Shown: positions 1 through 8,856 of the stretch, piece by piece | Numbering within the stretch: position 1 is the first letter of the stretch | Layout of the letters: each line of letters opens with the position of its first letter | Assembly (NCBI GenBank): GCA_965658275.1 | Contig: CBFHRN010000046.1 | Coordinates: forward strand, 1-15,833 | DNA from: Croceimicrobium sp965658275 | Lineage (GTDB): Bacteria; Bacteroidota; Bacteroidia; Flavobacteriales; Schleiferiaceae | Direction: 5' to 3' | DNA length: 15,833 bases | Translations under genes and position numbers: made by a program | Notes under the pieces: model-generated | Seen by the model: the letters and a program-made list of their open reading frames with translations, nothing else | Databases searched by the model: none | Told to the model about the DNA's origin: nothing

Positions 1-1756
1 CTTCATAGTCGGAAAGACTATATACTTTTCGTTGAGGAGCCTCATAGTTTGTTGGCATGGCTTCCTCTTCCCCTTCCTCGGATGGTTCCATTTCAGCAGG
101 AGTAGACAGGTCTTCTTCTTTTTGATCAATGGTGAAGAAGTCAAAGTTCATTGCGTCATCTTCCAACTCTGGATCTTGATGATTTAATGGTTCTTCCACT
201 TTTTCTTCTTCCTTTTGTGCATTTATTTGATCGCTTAAAGGAAAGCCTTCGAAGATACTCTCAGTCTCTTCTTCCATCTCTTCGCCAAGGTCAAAGCGGA
301 TAGTATCTTCTTCAATTTCTTCTTTGGATGGAATTTCATTCTCAATTTGAGGTTCCTGTTCCAGTTCGGTTGCCTCCTCTAAATCAAAACTTGCTTCTTC
401 AATGGTTTCCGCCTGTACTTCAAAATTGAAAGGAACTTCCTCTTCTAACTCTTCACCACCTTTAAATTCGGGTGATTCCTCCTCTAGTTTATATACCTCT
501 TTTTGTTCTTCTTCTTCTTCTTGATGAAGTTCGGGTAGGGGTTGAGAGGTGGGGTAAGACTCCTCTTGCTCTCCGAATAGTGATGCTTGTACCTCTTGTT
601 GCTTTTCTTGTTCTCGGGTCAGAGCACGATCAAGTTCGGCGTCTAATAGGGAATCACTATCCTCTTCGTCCATTTGGATGGGTTTGTCATACAAGGAAGT
701 GCTAATGGCCTGGTCGTCCTCCAAAGGATGAACAATTTTTTCTGGAGCCTTGCCAATGACTTGCTTTTGCTGATCAGGATTGAAACCCGTAGCAATAATG
801 GTAATGGCTACGTCGTCACCGAGACTTTCGTCTTCTCCAATACCCATTATGATATTGGCAGCTCCGCCAGCTTCGTTTTGTATATAGTCATTTACCTCAC
901 CAATTTCATCGATGGTGATTTCATCATGACCAGAGACGATGAGCAACAAAACATTCTTAGCGCCTCGAATATGATTGTCGTTGAGTAGTGGTGAGTCTAA
1001 GGCAGCCGTTATAGCCTCTTTAGCACGATTGTCACCGCGCGCGGTTGCGGCGCCCATAATCGCCGTGCCGGAGTTGGCTAGTACAGTTCGAGCATCGCGT
1101 AAGTCGATGTTCGTAGTGTAATGATGGGTAATTACCTCTGCAATGCCACGAGCTGCGGTCGATAAGACTTCATCTGCCTTCGCAAAGCCTGCTTTGAAAC
1201 CAAGATTACCGTAGACTTCTCGCAGTTTATTGTTGTTGATGACCACTAAAGAATCGACATTTGAGCGCAGAGATTCGATTCCTTTTTCGGCCTGCTCTTG
1301 GCGCATACGTCCTTCAAAGAGGAACGGACTGGTAACTATTCCAACGGTTAAAATACCAAGGTCTTTGGCGGCTTTGGCAATAACAGGAGCAGCCCCTGTT
1401 CCAGTACCACCGCCCATTCCTGCCGTGATGAAAAGCATTTTTGTATTGGTTTCCAAGAGCTTGGAGATCTCATCGAGACTTTCTTGAGCCGCTTTTTGGC
1501 CAACTTCGGGATTTGCGCCAGCCCCGAGTCCCTCGGTCAGGCTTACCCCTAATTGGAATTTATTAGGCACTGGGCTGTTTTCCAGTGCTTGGGCATCGGT
1601 ATTACAAACCACAAAATCTACTCCGTTAATTCCGGCTGCGTACATGTGGTTTACCGCATTGCTACCTCCTCCTCCTACACCAAGTACCTTGATGACGGAA
1701 GATTTGTTTTTGGGAAGGTCAAAAGGCATCATATCCTGATTATTTGCGTCGCTCAT
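1..1756 (-). CDS. ftsZ: Cell division protein FtsZ, 3' end beyond window
   Basis: FtsZ is the tubulin-like GTPase that forms the cytoplasmic division ring. Reading from the ATG at 1756, 585 codons are open to the window edge. The GTPase part shows GVGGGGSNAVNHM (residues 26-38), the tubulin signature GGGTGTG (116-122) and the T7-loop pattern NxDxxD (N216, D218, D221) that completes the neighbour's active site. The core ends near residue 345. Residues 346-585 form a low-complexity acidic linker with about 85 Asp/Glu against 14 Lys/Arg by hand count. This part is far longer than the short E. coli linker (whole E. coli protein about 383 residues), though long FtsZ proteins are known in Bacteroidota. 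The conserved C-terminal peptide that binds FtsA is not reached and should lie left of the window. The start lies 3 bases after the ftsA stop (TAA-GAA-ATG). Identity is certain; only the 3' end is unknown. Confidence 0.97.
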   Translation of the reverse strand, partial: MSDANNQDMMPFDLPKNKSSVIKVLGVGGGGSNAVNHMYAAGINGVDFVVCNTDAQALENSPVPNKFQLGVSLTEGLGAGANPEVGQKAAQESLDEISKLLETNTKMLFITAGMGGGTGTGAAPVIAKAAKDLGILTVGIVTSPFLFEGRMRQEQAEKGIESLRSNVDSLVVINNNKLREVYGNLGFKAGFAKADEVLSTAARGIAEVITHHYTTNIDLRDARTVLANSGTAIMGAATARGDNRAKEAITAALDSPLLNDNHIRGAKNVLLLIVSGHDEITIDEIGEVNDYIQNEAGGAANIIMGIGEDESLGDDVAITIIATGFNPDQQKQVIGKAPEKIVHPLEDDQAISTSLYDKPIQMDEEDSDSLLDAELDRALTREQEKQQEVQASLFGEQEESYPTSQPLPELHQEEEEEQKEVYKLEEESPEFKGGEELEEEVPFNFEVQAETIEEASFDLEEATELEQEPQIENEIPSKEEIEEDTIRFDLGEEMEEETESIFEGFPLSDQINAQKEEEKVEEPLNHQDPELEDDAMNFDFFTIDQKEEDLSTPAEMEPSEEGEEEAMPTNYEAPQRKVYSLSDYE

Positions 1757-1759
1757 TTC

Positions 1760-3148
1760 TTACAAGTCCTCATTTAGAAAGTTCCTGAATTTGTTGGCCC
1801 AGTTCTCAAATACCGAAGTCGAACTTGATTTCTTTTTCTTGCCTTCCGGCATTTCATCATGTTCTTCTTCCTGAGAGGGGTTGTGCTCTTCAATTTCCGA
1901 ATTTGGTGTTTCCGGATTTTCTGTACTTGTCTCTTTAGTAGTTGTTTCTTCTTGCTCCTCTTCAAGCTGCAAAGCTGCTCGTCTTGATTGACCTTCAAGG
2001 CCTTTTAAAACTAGACCAACGGCAGTTGCATATATCGGAGAAGAAAGGTCGTCATTGCTGGTGCTGGCTAAGTGTTCGTTTGGATAGCCAATACGAGTAT
2101 CCATTCCGGTCACAAACTCAACCAGTTGTTTGATATGCTTTAATTGTGAACCGCCACCAGTAAGAACGATTCCCGCAATAAGTTTTTTCTTGTTCTCGGT
2201 GTAGCCGTAATTCTTGATTTCGAGATATACCTGTTCAATGATTTCTACGACCCGAGCATTGATGATTTTGGAGAGCATCTTCATGGAGATTTCCTTGGGC
2301 TCTCTCCCTCGTAAACCTGGAATGCTTACGATTTCGTTTTCCTTGTTTTCACCTGGCCAAGCTGAACCAAACTTAATTTTCAAAAGTTCGGCTTGCTTTT
2401 CAATGATAGAGCATCCTTCCTTGATATCTTCGGTAATCACATTCCCTCCGAAAGGTATTACGGCGGTATGGCGGATAATTCCATCTTTAAAAATGGCTAC
2501 ATCGGTGGTTCCGCCACCAATGTCAACAAGCACAACACCGGCTTCTTTTTCTTCTTGGGAAAGAACCGCTTCTGCCGAAGCTAATGGTTCAAGGGTGATG
2601 TCTGAAATTTCCAGCTCGCTCGATCGAACGCAGCGGCCGATATTTTTTATTGAAGAAATCTGACCTACAACAATGTGAAAGTTTGCTTCGAGGCGACTCC
2701 CATACATGCCTTTAGGCTCTCGAATATCCGCCTGTCCATCAATTTTGTATTCTTGAGGTAAGACATGAATAATCTCTTCACCGGGCAGCATTACTAGGTT
2801 GTGGACATTATCTATAAGTTCCTGAAGATCGTGGTCTTCAATTACGGCATCTGGGTTTGCACGATTGATGTAATCGCTATGTTGTGTGCTGCGAATGTGT
2901 TGTCCGGCAATTCCAACTACGACCGATGATACGTCGATTCCACTTTGGGCTTCTGCTTCTTCAACGGCCTCTTTGATGGATTCTATGGTTTTAACGATAT
3001 TCGTTACTACCCCGCGCTGCACGCCGAGGGATCTCGCTTTACCAATTCCGACGATCTCAAGTTTACCAAATTCGTTTTTGCGACCAATCATGGCCACAAT
3101 TTTGGTGGTTCCTATGTCTAAGCCAACTGCAATTTCTCCCGGATTCAT
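1760..3148 (-). CDS. ftsA: Cell division protein FtsA
   Basis: FtsA is an actin-like ATPase that tethers FtsZ filaments to the inner membrane and recruits later division proteins. The 462-residue product has the phosphate-1 motif GLDIGTTKI (9-17), the FtsA-specific 1C/SHS2 region after about residue 83, the phosphate-2 motif DIGGGTTDV (209-217) and the adenosine motif TGGGSQL (330-336). A Glu/Thr/Pro-rich linker spans about 393-435 and is followed by KKKK (437-440), a serine-rich stretch and a C-terminal amphipathic segment, VFENWANKFRNFL (446-458), which fits the membrane-targeting helix. E. coli FtsA is about 420 residues, so the extra length is mostly this linker. The ATG lies 2 bases after the ftsQ stop, and ftsZ follows 3 bases downstream, which suggests coupled translation of the two ring proteins. 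Identity is firm. Confidence 0.97.
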   Translation of the reverse strand: MNPGEIAVGLDIGTTKIVAMIGRKNEFGKLEIVGIGKARSLGVQRGVVTNIVKTIESIKEAVEEAEAQSGIDVSSVVVGIAGQHIRSTQHSDYINRANPDAVIEDHDLQELIDNVHNLVMLPGEEIIHVLPQEYKIDGQADIREPKGMYGSRLEANFHIVVGQISSIKNIGRCVRSSELEISDITLEPLASAEAVLSQEEKEAGVVLVDIGGGTTDVAIFKDGIIRHTAVIPFGGNVITEDIKEGCSIIEKQAELLKIKFGSAWPGENKENEIVSIPGLRGREPKEISMKMLSKIINARVVEIIEQVYLEIKNYGYTENKKKLIAGIVLTGGGSQLKHIKQLVEFVTGMDTRIGYPNEHLASTSNDDLSSPIYATAVGLVLKGLEGQSRRAALQLEEEQEETTTKETSTENPETPNSEIEEHNPSQEEEHDEMPEGKKKKSSSTSVFENWANKFRNFLNEDL

Positions 3149-3150
3149 AA

Positions 3151-3876
3151 CTATCTTTTGCGACAGATTAGTTGACCATCAAAGCGAAGGTCAATTTCCC
3201 GTATTGTTTTTATGTCTTCGTTTATCGGAGCTTGTTCGTAAAAAACGCGCAACTTCCGAAGCTTCTTATCTAAATTCTTTGGCTCGCCCATTCGAATTTT
3301 GAAATCCCCTTTTTCGGGATACAGTATCCAATTTCCATCTTCATCGCAGGCAAGTGCACTAAAGGCCTTGGTGAAGAATGCGTCCTTTTTTAATCCTTCA
3401 AAAAAGTCGGCGATCTCCTTGGCTCTCTCTGGGGTTAAAGCACCGCTTACCAGTGGAACGGCTTCGGAATAATGCTGACTTAAGGGCATTTTTAATCCAT
3501 CTTCCAAGAGATAATGACTGCCATTTTCATTCATTACTCTGGCTAATGGTTCATGTTGCCATAGCATTATCCACAATCTACCATCTAAGTCCGAATATAC
3601 TTCTGCTTTTGCGATAGTGGGGTGATACTCAATGCTTTCTTCTAACAACGACTTGTTAATTTCTAGCATCAATAATCCCTCGATTTCCCCATATTCAGAA
3701 TCGATGATTTGGTATATTTCTGAAGGGTCTAAAAATGATTTTTCCTGTCTGTTTTTAAACTCCAGTTCGACGGAACTAATGCGTAATTGATGGTACCTCC
3801 CTTGAGACCAAGAAATTAGCAATAGAAAGGTGATTGATCCAGCGACCCACAGGCTTATGTATTGCCACTTTTTCAT
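3151..3876 (-). CDS. ftsQ: Cell division protein FtsQ
   Basis: This is a bitopic inner-membrane division protein that, in the model system, links FtsB and FtsL to the cytoplasmic ring. The 241-residue product has a short cytoplasmic end, one membrane segment at about residues 6-23 (rich in Ile, Leu, Phe and Val) and an exported remainder. Residues of roughly 38-105 fit a POTRA domain with the FtsQ-like pattern of a segment after FLDPSEI, then a helix and an aromatic strand near LWIMLWQHEPLARV. Sequence conservation of FtsQ is low, so the call rests on topology, this pattern and position between murC and ftsA. The start is ATG inside an ATGA overlap with the murC stop. No ddl gene separates it from murC, unlike in E. 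coli. Confidence 0.9.
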   Translation of the reverse strand: MKKWQYISLWVAGSITFLLLISWSQGRYHQLRISSVELEFKNRQEKSFLDPSEIYQIIDSEYGEIEGLLMLEINKSLLEESIEYHPTIAKAEVYSDLDGRLWIMLWQHEPLARVMNENGSHYLLEDGLKMPLSQHYSEAVPLVSGALTPERAKEIADFFEGLKKDAFFTKAFSALACDEDGNWILYPEKGDFKIRMGEPKNLDKKLRKLRVFYEQAPINEDIKTIREIDLRFDGQLICRKR

Positions 3877-5210
3877 TTCAATAAGGCAATTTTTAGAGGT
3901 CCAATAAGCTGATCGATATCTCCTGCACCAATAGTAAGTATCACCTCGGGTTTCGCGCTGCTAAAGCGATTGATGATTTCTTGTCGTGCCATTAAGGATT
4001 TCGGGGCCCGCTCAATTTTATCCAGAAGTGCTTTGGAGTTGATTCCAGCAATCGGTCTCTCACGAGCCGGGTAGAGTTCCAATAGGATTACTTCATCGAA
4101 AGCGCTCAGGCTCTCCGCAAAACCATCCAAAAAGTCGCGGGTTCTGCTGAATAAATGCGGTTGAAATATGGCGGTGATATTTCGATTAGGATAGAGTTCC
4201 TTCACCGCATCTGCCAAGGCACTAATTTCACTAGGATGATGAGCATAGTCATCGATATAAACCAGATTTTCCTGCTTGATGTGATATTCGAACCGTCGCT
4301 TTACGCCTTTGAAGTTTTCCAAACCAGCCTTCAACTCCTCTTCATTAAGGCCATATTTTAGTGCTAAGGCTGAGGCGGCTACTGCATTTTCAATATTATG
4401 ACGGCCAGGTAAGGGGAATCGAATATCTTTTATCCTTCCTTGCGGGTATACAAGATCGAACACAAATACGTGCTCTTCTACTCGGATCGAATCGGCAAAA
4501 TAGGAACTGTCGGGATTAAAGCCATACTTAAGACCGCCCGTTAATTCTGTTTTTTCGTTAACCAATAAAAGCTCGCTAACCGAATCTGCGAATTCCGAAA
4601 AGGTCTTTTTAAGGTCTTCATCGTTTTCATATATGTCTAAATGATCCGCATCGGTTGAGGTAATGACTGCCGCAGTCGGTTTTAAATTTAAAAAGCTCCG
4701 GTCGTATTCATCTGCTTCAGTCACCAAAAGGTCAGTATCATCTTGACCCCAGAAATTGGTGCCATAATTAGTGCTTATCCCGCCAAGGAAGGCACTAATA
4801 CCTCTCTCGTTGAAACGAAATAAATGCGCTAATAAGCTGGAGGTTGTTGTTTTTCCATGGGTTCCAGCCACGGCTAAACAGCGATGCAGCTGAGCTATTT
4901 CACCAAGAACTTGAGCTCGTTTTTTGAGTTCGTAGTTTTTATTCTTGAGATGGTTATATTCCTTGTGGTCATCGGGTATAGCGGGCGTATAAATTACCAG
5001 CGTATCCTCTCTTTTAAAGCTTGTCGGAATAGCCTTGACATCGTCCTCATAGTGGATTTTTAAACCTTCGTCTTCCAGCTTTTCACAAAGTGGCGACCGA
5101 TATCGGTCGTATCCATAAACTTTCCGACCCGAACTGTGAAAGTACCGGGCTAAAGCACTCATGCCAATACCGCCGATTCCAATAAGGTATATGTTGGGAT
5201 GATTAAGCAT
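3873..5210 (-). CDS. murC: UDP-N-acetylmuramate--L-alanine ligase MurC
   Basis: MurC adds L-alanine to UDP-MurNAc with ATP, the first step of stem-peptide assembly in the cytoplasm. The 445-residue length is normal for the family. Visible motifs are the N-terminal nucleotide-binding GIGGIGMSA (11-19), the Mur-ligase P-loop AGTHGKTTT (115-123), EADEYDRSFL (165-174), DADHLD (187-192), GRHNIENAVAA (269-279) and the C-terminal DDYAHHPSEI (320-329). The THGKTTT and AHHPSEI forms separate MurC from MurD, MurE and MurF. Its ATG lies inside murG, giving an 8-base overlap, and its TGA stop shares the ATGA with ftsQ. Mpl, a recycling ligase, is a relative but would not be expected at this place in a dcw cluster. 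Confidence 0.97.
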   Translation of the reverse strand: MLNHPNIYLIGIGGIGMSALARYFHSSGRKVYGYDRYRSPLCEKLEDEGLKIHYEDDVKAIPTSFKREDTLVIYTPAIPDDHKEYNHLKNKNYELKKRAQVLGEIAQLHRCLAVAGTHGKTTTSSLLAHLFRFNERGISAFLGGISTNYGTNFWGQDDTDLLVTEADEYDRSFLNLKPTAAVITSTDADHLDIYENDEDLKKTFSEFADSVSELLLVNEKTELTGGLKYGFNPDSSYFADSIRVEEHVFVFDLVYPQGRIKDIRFPLPGRHNIENAVAASALALKYGLNEEELKAGLENFKGVKRRFEYHIKQENLVYIDDYAHHPSEISALADAVKELYPNRNITAIFQPHLFSRTRDFLDGFAESLSAFDEVILLELYPARERPIAGINSKALLDKIERAPKSLMARQEIINRFSSAKPEVILTIGAGDIDQLIGPLKIALLK

Positions 5211-6306
5211 TTTGGACTATTTGGTCAATTTCATCGGCAATTATTTCTGCCGCATGGGGTAGTGCTAACTTGGATATATTACGCTCTAAACTATGAGTTC
5301 TTGAAGGGTCTTGTACCAGTGTTCGCACCATATCCACCAATGCTTTGGCATCCCCTTTTTCTTCAAAAAGAAGGGCGGCATCATGAGAGCAAAGAGCTTG
5401 GGCATTCTTTGTTTGATGGTCTTCGGCCACATTGGGCGAAGGGATCAATATAGAGGCCTTGCCAACTGCTGCTAATTCACTAAGGGTATTGGCGCCTGCT
5501 CTACTTATAACGATATCCGCAGCGCTATAAGCTTTTTGCATGTCGGCAATAAAGGCTTGCAGCTTGAAGTGTTGCGGTAAGGAACTGTGCTTGGCTTTTA
5601 GTTCTTCAAAGTAAAGTTTACCACACTGCCAGACTAGGTTGATATTTAAGGCTTTAAAGTCTTCGATACTTTCGCTAATCAGCTGGTTAATTCTTCGTGC
5701 TCCTAAGCTGCCGCCTAATATTAAAAGTGTTGTTTTTGAGGGGTCTAAGCCCATCATTTCCTTTTTTTCTGCGGTCGCGGGAAGGCTTTTTTCTAAGCCA
5801 GCCCTTAGGGGGTTGCCGCTTAAAACTATTTTCTCTTTTGGGAAGAATCGCTTCATCCGGTCGTAAGCCACACATATTTTCTCTACTCTCGAAGCCAAGA
5901 GCTTGTTGGTGATGCCTGGGTAGGAATTTTGTTCCTGAATAAGACAGGGAATTCCCTTTCTGCTTGCCATGTATAGAATCGGGCCGCTTGCAAATCCTCC
6001 GGTGCCTATGACGGCATCCGGCTTAAAGTCCCGGACAAGAAAATAGGATTTCCAAAGACTGCTGAGAAGCTTAAATGGAAAGCTTAAGTTCTTAGCGCTG
6101 AGACTTCTTTGTATACCGCTAATCCAGAGTCCTCTTATTTCATATCCGGCTTGCGGGACTTTCTCCATTTCCATTTTGTCCTTTGCTCCAACAAAGAGAA
6201 ACTCAGCTTCTGGATGTCGCTTTTTTAGCTCATCGGCTATCGCAATGGCTGGAAATATATGTCCCCCCGTGCCACCACCACTTATCATAAATCTAAGTTT
6301 TGCCAT
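5203..6306 (-). CDS. murG: Lipid II synthase MurG
   Basis: MurG is the peripheral membrane glycosyltransferase (GT-B fold) that transfers GlcNAc from UDP-GlcNAc to lipid I, forming lipid II on the cytoplasmic face. The 367-residue protein carries the glycine-rich GGGTGGHIFPA (10-20) with the conserved His16, QNSYPGITNK (126-135), GGSLGARRIN (198-207) and the donor-binding region SRAGANTLSELAAVGK (268-283), followed by AEDHQTKNA (294-302). All are typical of MurG. The ATG comes 3 bases after the ftsW stop in the same frame (TAA-GCT-ATG), and the end overlaps murC by 8 bases. The neighbouring ftsW encodes the polymerase that uses lipid II. Identity is firm. Confidence 0.97.
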   Translation of the reverse strand: MAKLRFMISGGGTGGHIFPAIAIADELKKRHPEAEFLFVGAKDKMEMEKVPQAGYEIRGLWISGIQRSLSAKNLSFPFKLLSSLWKSYFLVRDFKPDAVIGTGGFASGPILYMASRKGIPCLIQEQNSYPGITNKLLASRVEKICVAYDRMKRFFPKEKIVLSGNPLRAGLEKSLPATAEKKEMMGLDPSKTTLLILGGSLGARRINQLISESIEDFKALNINLVWQCGKLYFEELKAKHSSLPQHFKLQAFIADMQKAYSAADIVISRAGANTLSELAAVGKASILIPSPNVAEDHQTKNAQALCSHDAALLFEEKGDAKALVDMVRTLVQDPSRTHSLERNISKLALPHAAEIIADEIDQIVQNA

Positions 6307-6309
6307 AGC

Positions 6310-7509
6310 TTAGTTTATTGAGGTGTTTAATTCGTTTGACCCAAGTGCCACATCGGTCTCTTCATCTAGGGGTTCGGTCTCATCACTTTTTTGGCTACGA
6401 CTAACGCTTTGAATCATGCCTAAGGCAAGGCAGGTCATCCAAACGGATGTTCCTCCTTTGCTGACCAAGGGTAGGGTTTGTCCTGTCACCGGAATTAGAT
6501 TTACAGCAACACTGAGGTTTACCAGAGCTTGAGCAATTATAATAAGCCCTAAGCCTAGACTCAATAAGCTACCAAAGCTGGTTTTGGCTTTGTTGGCAAT
6601 AGTGAGAATTCTAAATAGAATCCATAGGTAACTAATGATGATTAAGCCTCCTCCAATCGTGCCCAGTTCTTCAACGATTACGGCAAAAATGAAATCAGAG
6701 TTCGACTGCGGCAGGAAGTTTTTTAGAACCGATTTACCGGGCCCTTTTCCAACAATATTTCCCTCTGCAATTGCCATTTTTGCTTTGGTGACCTGGTAGT
6801 TTTCTTCAGACTCGCCCGAGCTAAAGCTTTCAATTCTAGTTTTCCAAGTTTCAACCCGGTTGCTAATATTTGGAAATGCAAATACTAAAAGAATGAAAAG
6901 CGCCAAGGCGGCAATGCCACTTCCAGCTAGGATAAGAAGGTTACGGATAGGGTAACCTCCCATGTATAACATTAAATAGCAAACCCCGAAAATAAGGGTA
7001 GCCGTGCTGAAGTTGGCCGGTAATATGAGTCCTACTGTAAGTAGAATGGGAGCAATGAGTCCTAAGAAATGTCCGCGGAAACTTCGAAGTTCTTCTGAGC
7101 TGTGAAGCGCAAGGTATCGTGCGATGTAGGTAACGAGCACTACACTAGCTAGGGCGGAAGTTTGAAAAGTTTGGCCAAAAGGTAGACGGATCCAGCGCGA
7201 TGCGTTTGAAATATTTACCCCATTGAATAAAGTGTACAATAGCAAGAGGATTATGGGGATAATCAAAAGCTTGGCGAGGGCTCCGAAAATCTTATAATCG
7301 AGGCGATGTATAGCAATGGCCAGCCCAAAGCCAATCATTAGGAAAGCACTGTGTTTAAATAAGTCACCAAAAGTGCTGCCTCCTTGATTGAAAGCTAGAT
7401 TGCTACTGGCGCTGTATACCGTTAGGGTTCCGATGATCGCTAAAATGATGCTCAAAACCCAGAGGCTACGGTCGCCTTCTGCCCTGATATTTAGACCGAA
7501 AATTTTCAA
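6310..7509 (-). CDS. ftsW: Septal peptidoglycan glycosyltransferase FtsW (TTG start)
   Basis: This is a SEDS-family membrane protein that polymerises lipid II into glycan strands at the septum together with FtsI. The 399-residue product has many hydrophobic segments (first at about 16-34) and the family signatures NASRWIRLP (102-110), GKGPGKS (254-260), SDFIFAVIVEELG (271-283, with D272 at the place of the proposed catalytic Asp) and IPVTGQTLPLVSKGG (339-353). RodA is the alternative, but the place between murD and murG argues for FtsW. The start is unusual. The codon right after the in-frame murD stop is TTG (TAA-TTG), no ATG or GTG lies nearby, and the next Met is about residue 58, after the first membrane span. 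So TTG is close to forced. The C-terminal tail (about 372-399) is acidic and cytoplasmic. Confidence 0.94.
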   Translation of the reverse strand: MKIFGLNIRAEGDRSLWVLSIILAIIGTLTVYSASSNLAFNQGGSTFGDLFKHSAFLMIGFGLAIAIHRLDYKIFGALAKLLIIPIILLLLYTLFNGVNISNASRWIRLPFGQTFQTSALASVVLVTYIARYLALHSSEELRSFRGHFLGLIAPILLTVGLILPANFSTATLIFGVCYLMLYMGGYPIRNLLILAGSGIAALALFILLVFAFPNISNRVETWKTRIESFSSGESEENYQVTKAKMAIAEGNIVGKGPGKSVLKNFLPQSNSDFIFAVIVEELGTIGGGLIIISYLWILFRILTIANKAKTSFGSLLSLGLGLIIIAQALVNLSVAVNLIPVTGQTLPLVSKGGTSVWMTCLALGMIQSVSRSQKSDETEPLDEETDVALGSNELNTSIN

Positions 7510-8853
7510 TTATAAATTTCTTACTGCTGCTTTAAATTGGCGACCACGGTCTTCGTAGTTATCAAATAAGTCGAAGCTGGCACAAGCTGGACTAAGAAGT
7601 ACATTGTCTCCTTTCTCTCCCATTTTGTAAGCCATACGTACGGCTTCATCCATATTGGCAGCGTCGATCACCATTGGAATAACGGAGTCGAATTCGCGGT
7701 GTAGTTTATCATTATCTACACCAAGGCAAATCAAGGCCTTCACCCGATTTTGAACTAAGGGAATAAGCTGCGAATAGTCGTTTCCTTTATCCACTCCACC
7801 TGCAATCCAGATTGTCGGTCTCTGCATACTTTCTAAGGCATACCAAGTTGAGTTTACGTTAGTAGCTTTAGAGTCGTTTATGAAGTTGATTCCATAAATT
7901 TCCAAAACAGGTTCTAGTCGATGTTCTACACTTTCAAAAGAAGATAGGCTCTCGCGAATGCTTTCTTTGCGAATGTTTAATAAGCGACCAGCAACGCCAG
8001 AAGCGAGGCTGTTGTACCGGTTGTGTTTGCCCTGGAGGGCGAGTTCGTTTATATCCATGTCCTCTTGCTTGTTGATTATGATTTTTAAATTGTTTTCAGA
8101 TTCTTGATAAGCACCGTTATCCACTTTTTTATCCAGTGAAATGGCCCATTTCTGAGCTTTGATTTCCTTTGGGGCTATGAGCTTTATGCTCAAGGGGTCG
8201 TCGGCGCAATAGATGAAATGATCATTTTCATCCTGGTTTTCGAAAATGCGGAGCTTAGCCGCGGCGTATTTTTCTACCGAATATTCATATCGATCGAGGT
8301 GGTCTTCGGTAATGTTGGTGATAATGGAGATGTAAGGTTTAAAGGCCTCAATATCATCTAGCTGAAAGCTGCTTACCTCCAAGGCGTAATAGTCATGTCT
8401 TCTATCAGCGACGCTCGCTGCGAAACTATCCCCGATATTACCTACTAAGGCGCAGTCTAGGCCGGCCTGGCTTAAGATGTGGTGTACCAGTTTTGTAACG
8501 GTAGTTTTTCCATTGGTACCTGTTATGGCAATGATTTTACCTTGGCAATAGCGGTAGGCGAACTCCACTTCAGAAATGATTGGGATATTGGCCGATCTAA
8601 TTTTTTGGATGATGTCCGCTTTTTCAGGAATACCAGGTGATTTGATAATTACATCACTGGATAGGATTTTACCTAAATGATGATGGCCTTCCTCAAAGGG
8701 GATATTTTTGGCAATTAGCTGCTGACGGTACTTTTCTTTGAGCATCGCGCCATCACTAAGCCACACATTATGTCCTTTAACATGTGCTAGAAGGGCAGCG
8801 CCGAAGCCGCTTTCACCTCCGCCAAGAATCGATATGTTTAATCGTTTAGGCAA
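7510..8853 (-). CDS. murD: UDP-MurNAc-L-alanine--D-glutamate ligase MurD (TTG start)
   Basis: MurD adds D-glutamate to UDP-MurNAc-L-Ala using ATP. The 447-residue protein shows ILGGGESGFGAA (9-20), the loop KSPGIP (71-76), the P-loop TGTNGKTTV (111-119), EVSSFQLD (159-166), EDHLDRY (183-189), a Lys at 200 in the position of the carbamylated lysine, HRLE (311-314) and NDSKATN (326-332). These are MurD-type motifs. The start again looks like TTG: the frame opens after the in-frame mraY stop as TAA-CCT-TTG, and the first internal Met is residue 37, beyond the glycine-rich motif. That start leaves about nine residues before the motif, a reasonable length for the family. The stop directly abuts the ftsW start. 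Confidence 0.95.
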   Translation of the reverse strand: MPKRLNISILGGGESGFGAALLAHVKGHNVWLSDGAMLKEKYRQQLIAKNIPFEEGHHHLGKILSSDVIIKSPGIPEKADIIQKIRSANIPIISEVEFAYRYCQGKIIAITGTNGKTTVTKLVHHILSQAGLDCALVGNIGDSFAASVADRRHDYYALEVSSFQLDDIEAFKPYISIITNITEDHLDRYEYSVEKYAAAKLRIFENQDENDHFIYCADDPLSIKLIAPKEIKAQKWAISLDKKVDNGAYQESENNLKIIINKQEDMDINELALQGKHNRYNSLASGVAGRLLNIRKESIRESLSSFESVEHRLEPVLEIYGINFINDSKATNVNSTWYALESMQRPTIWIAGGVDKGNDYSQLIPLVQNRVKALICLGVDNDKLHREFDSVIPMVIDAANMDEAVRMAYKMGEKGDNVLLSPACASFDLFDNYEDRGRQFKAAVRNL

Positions 8854-8856
8854 AGG

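Noticed and set aside
472..988. Two plus-strand open frames of 77 and 104 codons opposite ftsZ
   Set aside because: They lie fully antisense to the conserved FtsZ frame, resemble no family and owe their length to the codon bias of the acidic linker and GTPase region.
2214..2663. Plus-strand open frame of 149 codons opposite ftsA
   Set aside because: It is a shadow of the ftsA codons with a Ser/Pro/Ile-rich product and no start signal; ftsA itself is continuous and fully conserved.
3567..3575. Perfect DnaA-box word TTATCCACA inside ftsQ
   Set aside because: It is explained by ordinary codons (Leu-Trp-Ile-Met region) in a conserved gene and has no companion boxes, so I treat it as chance.
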